From NCBI GenBank assembly GCA_963837635.1, contig CAWINY010000002.1:1-9936 (forward strand): a stretch of 9,936 bases of DNA, written 5' to 3'. The first letter of the stretch is position 1. Every line of letters begins with the position of its first letter. Source of the DNA: CAWINY01 sp963837635. Lineage in GTDB: Bacteria > Acidobacteriota > Terriglobia > Terriglobales > Acidobacteriaceae. A program made the translations under genes and the position numbers. Under the pieces are notes generated by a model, which worked only from the letters and a program-made list of their open reading frames with translations, did no database searches and had not been told where the DNA came from. Shown piece by piece: positions 1-6,953 of the stretch.

Positions 1-162
1 ACTTACGGTTGGCGCGAAGCGTTTCTCGGAGGATGCTTCTGATGTCGCTTGGCTGGATCCTGGCAAGGATACGAGCGCGGCCAGCCTGTCGGGAAAAGTG
101 AACCCATGATTTGCAACACCCAGACGGCAGCACTTGCCGAGGCTGCGCTGTTATCTTAATTA

Positions 163-187
163 CTGAATCCTGCATAATACAGTGACA
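163..187. repeat. Left terminal inverted repeat of the first IS630 element
   Basis: A 25-bp end that is an exact reverse complement of 1285-1309. It is preceded by TA at 161-162. The transposase stop codon lies only 7 bp inside it, as is normal for a compact IS. Confidence 0.92.
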
Positions 188-193
188 CTCCGG

Positions 194-1233
194 TCAAAAA
201 TAAAGACCTGCATGATGCAGGAAGGAAAAGGGCAGGAAACCCGATCTCACGACGCGGTCCAGACCTCGATCTAGTGCATCGACGACTTCCCCTAAGTTAG
301 CCGCGCATCGGTTAGCCAGTTCTCGCCCTTTTACATTGGCCCATAACATCTCGACCGGGTTCAGATCAGGCGCGTACCCGGGTAACCGTTCCACCTGGTA
401 GCCAATCATGCTGATCGACTAAATACTTCTTCATTCGCTGGCTACGATGCGCCGGTAGCCCATCCCAGATCAGGATGAACTTCTGGCCGCGCAGTTGCCG
501 TTTGAGTCATCTAGGAAAGTCATTAGTTTCTCGAAGAGTTGTAGCTGCCGTCGATGGTCTGGAAAATCAAGCGGCTACGGCGTCCGTCCCAACGGTATCC
601 GATCGCAGCACTCACCGAGGACTTGTTCCAGTTGAAAGAATGGATCAGGATGGGGGTTTCTCCCTTCGGGGCCCAGGTCCTGCGGACCGATGGACGCTCT
701 CGAGACCCCGCTTTCGTCTTGGAAGAAGATCCAGGCGTGTTGCCGCGCAGCGTTTTTTTTACCTCCGGCCAGCGGGTCTCCGTCCACAGCTTCACCTTTT
801 CTGCGTCGCGTTCGCGAGCCTGCTTGGCCGGTCGCTGCAAGCTCCAGTCGAGTCGTCCCAGAATTCGCCACACGTGGGCCAGGTGATAGTGGACCTTCAT
901 CACTCGTTCTATCACCGTGGCCACTCGCGGAAGCGTCCATAGATCCGTTTCAAAGCCATGGATTCGCGGTCCTTGGCGGAGTGTCTTCTGGAGGCGCTCC
1001 ATATCCCGCGGCGTCAGTCTGGACTTACGACCTGCCCGCCCGGCGGCGGCTAACCCCGACTTCCCTCGACGCTTCCAGCTCTGATACCAGCGACTCACAC
1101 TCTGCCGACTCACCTGGAGTTCACGAGCCACCTCCGCCTGAGACACCTTGCCACGAGTAAACAGCCGGGCCGCTTGCTCGCGACGGCGTTCCATGCCGTA
1201 GAAATCGCGTCTTGGTCGTGGCGCAGCCAACAT
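194..1233 (-). pseudogene. IS630-family transposase, frameshifted
   Basis: This encodes the DDE transposase of the element. Read from 1233 downwards, the N-terminus has a helix-turn-helix (about residues 30-52, SQAEVARELQVSRQSVSRWY) and then the usual second DNA-binding segment. The catalytic blocks follow but lie in different frames: FFQDESG near 725 (first Asp), LIWDGLPAHRS near 450-480 (second Asp), and YAPDLNPVEMLWANVK near 335-380 (Glu). Frame changes are needed near 755, 708, 528, 507 and 410. The one near 755 falls on a run of eight A residues (minus strand, 753-760) and could be programmed -1 frameshifting; the others look like true indels. Corrected length would be about 346 aa, normal for the family. 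All catalytic residues survive, so either the decay is recent or some of the indels are sequencing errors. Confidence 0.85.
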
Positions 1234-1284
1234 GACTCATTATACAGGGAAGAGCGAGTAATGTCACTATATAGTGCGAGATGT

Positions 1285-1309
1285 TGTCACTGTATTATGC
1301 AGGATTCAG
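1285..1309. repeat. Right terminal inverted repeat of the first IS630 element
   Basis: A 25-bp end matching 163-187 in reverse complement, followed by TA at 1310-1311. Just inside it, at 1265-1276, lies a perfect 12-bp palindrome, CACTATATAGTG. The surrounding TGTCACTATATA resembles the TGTCACTGTATT of the repeat itself, so there may be a second, degenerate transposase-binding or promoter site next to the transposase start. Confidence 0.92.
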
Positions 1310-1799
1310 TAACCTGATGTCGCAAGAGGATCTGCCGCCGCATTCCGCGGCTCCATCAAGGCGCGACGTGGAACCACTATTCGAGGCGATTCGCCAGGCA
1401 AGCTATGAAGGGGTGCAACATGGGGAACCGGCGACTCCCGGGCCTCAGGGCGCTTGCGCCCGCCTCGGGTTGGGCAAAGCCGACTCCTCACTCTCCGGGC
1501 GTGCCTCCATCGGACACTTTGCGGAGTTCCTCGCCCCCGCCTCCAGTTGAGTAAAATCAGGCTGTTCGACGAATCCATAGGCTCGGGCTGAGAACGGATC
1601 GAGTTCCAGTGTCCGGATTTCTATGCCACGCTGTACTCGGACTGCACTCGGACGGTAGTTGACCTCCGATCTCTCCCAGGGCTACGCCTAACCACCGACC
1701 GGACTTATACTGTCCGATGCCGGGACATATCAAACAGACAACAAACAGTCCGCAGCACGCAGCGATTATGTGCATCCTCGTCGGCATGCCCAGATAGCT

Positions 1800-2003
1800 C
1801 TGTAGATGATTTTGTAGCTGCGAGAAGCACCCTGACCAACAGCGTTCAACAGCGTTCAACAAGTTCGTTCACTTAAACTCAGATCATCTGTTCCCTGAGC
1901 ATCTGAAATGTCAAGATGTTATGCTGCTCTGTCCGGTATGGTCAGAGGGTCGGACCATGGCCATCCGGTGCCTCAGTGCGACTGTAGACGATTTTGTAGC
2001 TGC
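1800..2003. repeat. Imperfect 22-bp direct repeat pair
   Basis: Positions 1800-1821 and 1982-2003 match at 21 of 22 bases (the shared part includes GATTTTGTAGCTGC). Similarity continues loosely downstream, where both copies are followed within about 40 bp by GTTCAACAAG. A shorter CTGTAGA followed by TTCAACAA recurs near 2146. The copies may come from a duplication or a small dispersed element. Its role is unknown. Confidence 0.6.
1840..1861. repeat. Tandem 10-bp repeat
   Basis: AGCGTTCAAC occurs twice in direct succession at 1841-1850 and 1851-1860, with flanking bases extending the match slightly. The second copy runs into CAACAAG, which also appears in the downstream direct-repeat copy. 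Confidence 0.7.
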
Positions 2004-2442
2004 CCGGAGCCTCGCAGTTCAACAAGGCTCCACAGCCTTCAACTGGACCGCCGCAACTGTTTGAATCGTAAGGAGTTGAAAACAGGGCATTTCATCCATT
2101 TCCCGAAAACTGCCTTGGGCTCAGTGGATCCCCTCATTTGCGCATCTGTAGATTCAACAACTTAGACGACCACGTGTTGAGCCTTGTGGGAACTTCAGCT
2201 GCATTTTCGACTACAATGGCCGTCCGCTCGGAGGTCTCCGGCAACCTCCTGCCATCCAAGTCACTGAATCTAAAACAAGTCCTAACGTTTTAGGAAGAAG
2301 TAGGGAACCTGCAAATGCGGCAGGGGGGCGGCCACCATTCTCATCCGGCCGCACCACCATCGAGCGCGCCGAAGCCGTGGTCGATGCCGCTGAAGAGGAG
2401 CGTGAGGAGTATGGCTACATCCATGGCTACCCGAACATCGGC

Positions 2443-4054
2443 TTAGCGGGTGGCCGCCCCTTCAACCCGCACCAACTCGATGCCTTCCCCCTTGTGGAGA
2501 TTGCGGCTGTACTGCTTATCCTGCGCATTGTTCCAATGCTCGTGCACACCCAGGCTGGCAAGACGCACGGTCGCCACCGGGTGATTCGGATCGTAGAAGG
2601 TCCCAGAGGGCGGATGGTCCGCCAGCGCCGCCTCGTGCAGATAGTCGTCCACGCCCGGCATCCGGGGATAGTCGTCCCACTCGGTCCAGAGGAAATCCAA
2701 GCCCACCGAATCAATCGCTACAGGATCCTGCGATGCCAGCAGGCTGGACGCCCAAGTGCCGTTGAACGGGGCCGTGGACCACTTCCGCGGAGCATTATCA
2801 CTCGGGTGCACGCCAGGGTACAGGCCATCGATGAAGTAGACCAGTGTCTTGCCGCCAAGCTGCGCATGCCCGATCAAGTCCACCATGTCCCGGTAATTCC
2901 CTGTTCCAGGAGTCCGTTGCGGCAGCGTACTATGCATGTCGAAGTAGCCTTTCTGAGGCGGCGTGCGAATCAGCGAACCGAAGTGATTCTTGGCGCAGAG
3001 CGTCACACCGGCGGAGGTGTGGGCTTTCAGGTTCGCCATGTTGATCAGGTACTTCGCCTCGACGTAGTGAACTGGTATGTAGTCCTGCGACATACCTTGC
3101 GGCCGCGAACTCCAGTACAGCGGGACCGTGGAGGGCTCCACCTTGGTGCGCGGATGGTCGTCGCTGCCGCCGTTGTAGTCGATGTAGTGAACCTTGGGAA
3201 ACTCGCCCCGCAGCAGATCGTAGTATTGGTTGGGCCACAGCGAAAGCGGATCGCCTATGGAGATGTCCTCCGGACTCGCGCCCGCTTTGTTCACCAATTG
3301 CCGCAGCAGGGCGAGGATCATCTGCGGCGACGTGTTCATGTAGTCCACGCGTCGCCCGCTGAGGTCGTAGGTCTTCGGATCGACGTTGTGTTCGGTGAAA
3401 ATGCATCCGACCAAGTTCACCTTGATGGCAATCTTCTCGCCCTTCTTGTACGTGGCGTTCCCACCGCCATGCGTCTGGTTGAAATTCCTGAACAGAGCGT
3501 CCCAGGCCTGACGATCGCTGCGCTTTCCGGCTGAGCCCCTGAATCGCCTTTGACATCATTCCGTCCACGGCGGACTGGATCGTATGACTGTCCTCCCACC
3601 AATGTCCCTGGCCCGGACCGTTCCAGTTGGTTGCGCTTGGGTCATGAGCCCAGACCACACGGCCGGGATGAACGCCCTTGCCGATGCCGATAGGTTGGGT
3701 CGGCTCCGCCATCGCCGCTTGTTTGAGCATGGTTGTAAATGCGCCAAACGCAAGCACCACCGCCACCACAATCGACGCGCACGCCAGCGCCATCTGCGAC
3801 CGCTTCCACAGGTTCTTCCCATGGCGGAACAACGATATCGATCCGAGCGCGCCAGCCACCCAGATCAAAAATCCGCCGGCCAGCGGCACCGCCGCTCGCT
3901 GGCACGGATAGGCTGCCCTGGATGGCTTCGGCACCACCCGAAACAGGAACCACAGAAGCGAGAACAGGCCCGCGACAAGGAACATCCACCGCAACCGGCC
4001 GGGTTCGGAGTTGCGTTCGATACGCGCGGCCGACTGAGGACAATGGGGGTTCAT
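2443..4054 (-). CDS. Membrane-anchored DUF362 protein, single frameshift
   Basis: The protein starts at the ATG at 4054-4052, which is preceded by a strong ribosome binding site (AGGAGAAGG). In the first frame, about 175 residues carry three hydrophobic segments (about 23-41, 54-78 and 88-110) and the block VVPKPSRAAYPCQRAA, which I remember from DUF362 proteins with an N-terminal membrane domain. The frame breaks near 3525-3535. The rest (IAIKVNLVGCIFTEHN... to GIELVRVEG) continues in another frame to the TAA at 2443-2445 and contains the DUF362 core, including YLINMANLKAHTSAGVTLCAKNHFG split around its middle and VAIDSVGLDFLW. The span is 1612 bp, one base more than 537 codons, so removing one base near AGCCGGAAAGCG restores a 536-aa protein. 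DUF362 proteins have no firmly known reaction; some related ones carry iron-sulphur clusters. An ISAzo13 element sits 33 bp upstream. The break may be a sequencing error or recent inactivation. Confidence 0.82.
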
Positions 4055-4061
4055 CAGATTG

Positions 4062-4070
4062 CCTTCTCCT
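4062..4070 (-). promoter_or_regulatory. Ribosome binding site of the DUF362 gene
   Basis: AGGAGAAGG on the minus strand, 7 bases before the ATG at 4054. It fixes this start despite the frameshift further down and shows that the leader survived the nearby IS insertion. Confidence 0.7.
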
Positions 4071-4077
4071 GCGCCAA

Positions 4078-4106
4078 ATTCTATCAGCTAAGGGGAAGTT
4101 AAGAAA
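4078..4106 (-). promoter_or_regulatory. Possible hybrid promoter at the ISAzo13 edge
   Basis: On the minus strand TAGAAT (4083-4078, five of six matches to TATAAT) lies just outside the IS end. Seventeen bases upstream, inside the IS end, is TTTCTT, a poor -35. If real, it would start transcription just before the DUF362 ribosome binding site. The support is a sequence match only. Confidence 0.2.
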
Positions 4107-4118
4107 TAATATGGACAA
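4088..4118. repeat. Left imperfect terminal inverted repeat of ISAzo13 element
   Basis: A 31-bp end pairing with 5392-5422 at 23 of 31 positions when reverse-complemented. The inner conserved part is ATAA..TGGACAA and the outer part CTAAG. The transposase stop codon (4130-4132) is 11 bases inside. Confidence 0.65.
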
Positions 4119-4129
4119 GTGATGAAGAA

Positions 4130-5362
4130 TCACGTGGGCCGAGGCGAGATCGTGTAGTTCCACGCTGGATGGACTTTGTGGCGTCGGATCTGAATTTCTT
4201 CGAACTGCTCGTCGGAGACTTTGATTCCGATCTCATATTCGTTCGTGTCCAGGACTGCCTTGACTTTGAGCCCGGTGCGCGTCGTGGTACCGCCAATCAG
4301 ATTGATGATCGTCTCATAATTGATTAACGGTTCTCCTCTCCAATTCAGACTGATAAACGAGAATAGCCGGTGCTCGATCTTGTTCCACTTGCTGGTTCCC
4401 GGAGGATAGTGACAGACCGTGATCGGTATCTGGATCTGATCCGCCATCTGCTGCAAGTTGAGCTTCCATAAGCGAAGTCGATTTCCGTTGCTCCCCCCAG
4501 CATCGGCGCAGATGAGTAGTCGGCCCGCCGCCGGATAGCTCTTTCGCCCGTCCAGTTTCCACCATCGCCGGATGCTTTCCACTGCAAACTCGGCCGTGTC
4601 GTGGGTAACGCCCACATTGACCACAGCCCGATTCTCCCCGGTGTCGTAGACCCCATAGGGAAGCGCCTTGCCTTGGGCCAAGCTGGGGAAATCTTTGGTG
4701 TTCACCTCCCGCGGCTTCCCTTTTGGTCGCCACGTGCGTCCCCCATTTTTGAAGGGCCCCACCAATTCCTTCTTCTTGGCGTCCACCGAAATCACCGGGT
4801 CGCCTGTTCCTAACAAGGCTTTCACCTGCCGGTTGATGTACCGGAATTGAGCATCCCGATCAGCGTGTTGTGGTCCCTCCTTCGTCTTGCGGTTGGCCTG
4901 CAAGGAATACCCCATATCGTCCAGGCAACGCGCTACCGTCACCCACGTGACGGGGTGTCCTAAACGAGTCAACTCCTCTGCCAGGGTGCGTGTCGATTTG
5001 CTCGTCCACCGCAACTGACTCATCGGATCTCCGGCGGTCGTTTCCTCCAGGATCTTAGCCAACAGATCCCGTACGCCAGGGTCAACCCCTTCCACCTTCT
5101 TCCTCCCTCCGCCTACCCGCCTCACCCGGCCTTCGCCGGGGCTCACCAGCTTTCCGCCCCTTTCCAGTTCCTCGACTGCTTTCGTAATCGTCGTCCGTGA
5201 CAGTCCCGTCAAAGCCGACAGCCGACTAATGCCCCCACGCCCCAAATCCAGCGCTTTATCGGCGGCGAACAACCTCGCCTGAAACTCATTCAAAGTGCGG
5301 AACACCTTCAGCCATCGTCTTTCCGCTCCCGAAACAGACCGCCCTCGCGTGGACCTGATCAT
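4130..5362 (-). CDS. ISAzo13-family transposase
   Basis: Intact 410-aa DDE transposase that cuts and rejoins the ends of its element. The N-terminal part (about residues 15-65) holds a predicted helix-turn-helix (SALTGLSRTTITKAVEEL) for end recognition. The catalytic core shows ISVDAKKKELVG (Asp194), LICADAGGSNG (Asp287) and HYPPGTSKWNKIEHRLFSF (Glu330), the typical ISAzo13 signature; the length is also typical. The start at 5362 was chosen because the N-terminal sequence is continuous from there; GGTGG lies just upstream but is too close to be a good ribosome binding site. The gene has no frameshift, unlike the first IS630 copy, so this element looks recent and possibly active. It reads toward the DUF362 gene. 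Confidence 0.92.
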   Translation of the reverse strand: MIRSTRGRSVSGAERRWLKVFRTLNEFQARLFAADKALDLGRGGISRLSALTGLSRTTITKAVEELERGGKLVSPGEGRVRRVGGGRKKVEGVDPGVRDLLAKILEETTAGDPMSQLRWTSKSTRTLAEELTRLGHPVTWVTVARCLDDMGYSLQANRKTKEGPQHADRDAQFRYINRQVKALLGTGDPVISVDAKKKELVGPFKNGGRTWRPKGKPREVNTKDFPSLAQGKALPYGVYDTGENRAVVNVGVTHDTAEFAVESIRRWWKLDGRKSYPAAGRLLICADAGGSNGNRLRLWKLNLQQMADQIQIPITVCHYPPGTSKWNKIEHRLFSFISLNWRGEPLINYETIINLIGGTTTRTGLKVKAVLDTNEYEIGIKVSDEQFEEIQIRRHKVHPAWNYTISPRPT

Positions 5363-5383
5363 CCACCATAGAATACGCTCGCC

Positions 5384-6424
5384 TCAAACAATTGTCCAGC
5401 TTATTGTTTGACTCCGACTTAGGAATGGCTTCGGGTTCTGATTGTGCCGGTCAATGTAGACACGGATGGCCTGTTGCAGTTCCGTGACCGAGTGAAAGAC
5501 ACCGCGCCGTATACACTTATCCGTCAGGTCGCGGAAGAACCGCTCCACCTGGTTCAGCCACGAGGAACTGGTGGGAGTGAAATGAACGTGAAACCGCGGA
5601 TGCTTGGACAGCCAGGCTTTGACTTCAGGCGTTTTGTGGGCCGAGTAGTTATCCATGATCAGGTGTAGCGTTTTGTCTTTGGGAGTCCGCCCATCAATCA
5701 GCTTAAGAAAGCGAATCCAGTCCTGATGATTGTGGGTGGGCATGCACACGTCAAGGACCGTTCCATCCTGCGTATTCATGGCCGTGAAGAGCGTGGTCGT
5801 CCCGTGCCGCTTGTAATCATGCGTCATCGTCCCGCAACGGCCCTTCTTCCAGGGCAGGCCGGGTTGCGTACGGTCCAGTGCCTGTATCTGACACTTCTCG
5901 TCCAGCGACAATACGATCGCATCCTCAGGCGGGTGGAGATACAGACCCACCACGTCTTCCAACTTCTCGGCGAAGCGGGGATCGTTGCTGAGTTTGAAGC
6001 TACTCACCCGGTGCGGCTTCAAACCGTGCGCCCACCAGATGCGTCCCACCGTGGACGGGCTGACGCCTGCCACGGGGGCCAGCGTGCGCGTGCTCCAGTG
6101 GGTGGCGCCAGCGGGCGTCTCCCGCGTGGTTTTCTCGACGATCTCCGCGATTTTGGAAGGCAGGATGAGGGGCGGACGCCCCGAGCGGGGCGCATCTTCC
6201 ATCCCCTTCATACCCTGTGCCCCGTATCGGCCCAGCCACCGGGTCGCCGTTTGCCGGGCCACTCCCAGTTGCGCCGCAATCTCCTCGGCGCCATGCCCCG
6301 TCGAACACAACACCAGCATCTTCGCCCGCTCCACCAGCCGCGCCGGCAGCGTGCGGCTTCGTGCATGGCGCTGTAAATCATTCTCCTGCTCACAAGTTAG
6401 CCAAACTTTGTAGGCACGCCGCAT
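5384..6424 (-). CDS. IS630-family transposase, C-terminus replaced by ISAzo13 end
   Basis: DDE transposase, 346 aa as read. The N-terminal helix-turn-helix (about residues 44-68, AEEIAAQLGVARQTATRWL) is followed by the linker APRSGRPP. The catalytic blocks are VLSLDEKCQIQALDRTQPGL (Asp175), LIMDNYSAHKTPEVKAWL (Asp258) and FTPTSSSWLNQVERFF (Glu294). Related proteins continue for roughly another 15-30 residues after the block HNQNPKPF. Here the frame runs from NPKPF (about residue 334) straight into SRSQTISWTIV, which is encoded by the ISAzo13 terminal repeat, and stops at 5384. The catalytic domain is complete, so the product might fold, but its own element has lost one end. It is a different lineage from the first IS630 copy in this window. 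Confidence 0.9.
   Translation of the reverse strand: MRRAYKVWLTCEQENDLQRHARSRTLPARLVERAKMLVLCSTGHGAEEIAAQLGVARQTATRWLGRYGAQGMKGMEDAPRSGRPPLILPSKIAEIVEKTTRETPAGATHWSTRTLAPVAGVSPSTVGRIWWAHGLKPHRVSSFKLSNDPRFAEKLEDVVGLYLHPPEDAIVLSLDEKCQIQALDRTQPGLPWKKGRCGTMTHDYKRHGTTTLFTAMNTQDGTVLDVCMPTHNHQDWIRFLKLIDGRTPKDKTLHLIMDNYSAHKTPEVKAWLSKHPRFHVHFTPTSSSWLNQVERFFRDLTDKCIRRGVFHSVTELQQAIRVYIDRHNQNPKPFLSRSQTISWTIV
5392..5422. repeat. Right imperfect terminal inverted repeat of ISAzo13 element
   Basis: Partner of 4088-4118. The last 11 codons and the stop of the adjacent IS630 reading frame are read from this repeat and the bases just inside it. The switch from IS630-like protein to unrelated residues at exactly this point independently supports the boundary. 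Confidence 0.65.
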
Positions 6425-6468
6425 GGGATGGGCCGGGGCTGAACACCGGGAACCGCCACGGTCAACAG
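5423..6468 (-). mobile_element. Truncated IS630-family element
   Basis: This is the remnant carrying the second IS630 transposase. The left (3') end is missing because ISAzo13 sequence begins at 5422. The right end is tentatively placed at 6468 because a TA follows (6469-6470) and the adjoining sequence, reading inward CTGTTGACCGTGGCGGTTCC, looks like an IS end. With the opposite end lost, the inverted repeat cannot be verified within this window. Confidence 0.55.
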
Positions 6469-6540
6469 TAGCCTAACCGATCCCACGCCAAAAGTCCAGA
6501 GAAATCGTTCGGAAACACGTTACAGGACTTCTGACGCACT

Positions 6541-6852
6541 ACACTAGCAAAGATGATTCCACAGGCTCGGGTCGTCTGCGCATTTAACACCGTGCCCAGC
6601 GAAGTGCTTTTCGGCGTGTACGAAGCCAGGCGCAAGGCCAGCCATCCGAGTCTGGTGTACTGCGGCGATGATAAGAAAGGCAAAACTGTAGCCGCTGAGC
6701 TGATCCGCGACGCGGGTTTCGATCCGGTGGACGCTGGCCCCTTACGGATCGCCCGATACACCGAGCCATTCGCTCTGCTCGTCGCGCAACTGGCGTACGA
6801 GGGAAAAGGGGGCCCAGAGCTGGCGTACCGTTTCGAGCGGTTTGGGAAGTAG
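6541..6852 (+). pseudogene. F420-dependent NADP oxidoreductase-like protein, C-terminal fragment
   Basis: The readable part (ATG at 6553, 99 codons) matches what I remember of the C-terminal half of NADP/F420-dependent oxidoreductases (COG2085 type): ARVVCAFNTVPSEVLFGVYE, then PSLVYCGDDKKGKTVAAELI, then GFDPVDAGPLRIARYTEPFA and LLVAQLAYEGKGGPELAYRF. Homology seems to begin a few codons before the ATG (TLAKMIPQARVV) and an in-frame TGA stands at 6532-6534. The whole N-terminal Rossmann domain, including the GxGxxG dinucleotide site, is absent. Full-length relatives are about 200 aa. The missing half lies toward the truncated IS630 element, so loss probably came from an IS-linked deletion. A functional product is unlikely. 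Confidence 0.75.
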
Positions 6853-6953
6853 GAGACCTCCAAGAGGCGAGACGACTCATTTTTTCTACTGATGATGGGT
6901 GCCGGTACTCAAAGCCGGCGAGTTGGATAGGTAAGCGCTTCGGAGTTCGCGGT

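Larger units (their letters stand above)
163..1309 (-). mobile_element. IS630-family insertion sequence, complete ends, dead transposase
   Basis: A complete insertion sequence of 1147 bp. Its left end (163-187) and right end (1285-1309) are perfect 25-bp inverted repeats starting CTGAATCCTGCATAATAC. A TA dinucleotide stands immediately outside each end (161-162 and 1310-1311), which matches the TA target duplication of the IS630/Tc1-mariner superfamily. A single transposase reading frame region on the minus strand (194-1233) fills almost all of the interior. The ends are intact, so the element could in principle be moved in trans, but its own transposase is frameshifted several times. The sequence on either side of the insertion does not resolve into a recognisable interrupted gene. 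Confidence 0.9.
1310..2442. other. Gene-poor stretch with short repeats, no convincing gene
   Basis: Open frames here are at most about 100 codons long and show no family resemblance. What can be seen: a GGGCG-CTTG-CGCCC hairpin at 1448-1461; two tandem copies of a 10-bp unit ending at 1860; an imperfect 22-bp direct repeat (1800-1821 and 1982-2003); a 6-bp stem AAGGCT/AGCCTT at 2024-2039; GGAGGT/ACCTCC arms at 2230-2249; CTAAAAC/GTTTTAG arms at 2270-2293; and GCGGCC/GGCCGC arms at 2328-2352. The last pair lies about 90 bp past the DUF362 stop and could form a structure in its 3' untranslated RNA, but no T-tract follows. The region appears less GC-rich than the flanking genes and may hold decayed mobile DNA. 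Confidence 0.55.
4088..5422 (-). mobile_element. ISAzo13-family insertion sequence, apparently complete
   Basis: A 1335-bp element defined by an intact 410-aa transposase and by imperfect inverted ends. The left end 4088-4118 and the reverse complement of 5392-5422 agree at 23 of 31 positions, both starting CTAAG and both ending TGGACAA. I see no clear target duplication: the bases outside are ...ATCAG on the left and GAATGG on the right. The right end lies inside the coding region of a neighbouring IS630 transposase, and the left end is just upstream of the DUF362 gene. The missing piece of the IS630 element is not found on the left side, so a deletion or other rearrangement accompanied or followed the insertion. 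Confidence 0.75.

Noticed and set aside
1..108. Frame open from the window edge to a TGA at 106-108 (about 35 codons)
   Set aside because: It could be the tail of an upstream gene, but the sequence matches nothing I recognise and is too short to support.
1281..2165. Three open frames of 85-101 codons (1281-1550 plus, 1557-1862 minus, 1908-2165 plus)
   Set aside because: No family resemblance, odd composition and no convincing ribosome binding sites. The first begins inside the IS terminal repeat.
2377..3534. Long open frame on the plus strand (385 codons)
   Set aside because: It lies antisense over the DUF362 gene, shows no recognisable domains and is rich in Arg/Val/His as expected from the complement of GC-rich codons. 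The minus strand has clear family blocks.
3584..4122. Plus-strand frames over the N-terminal part of DUF362
   Set aside because: Basic, low-complexity translations antisense to clear membrane segments; treated as shadows.
6853..6895. Possible terminator: CCTC-CAA-GAGG stem and a later run of six T
   Set aside because: The stem is only four pairs and the T-run is some 16 bases away, so it does not form a standard rho-independent terminator.
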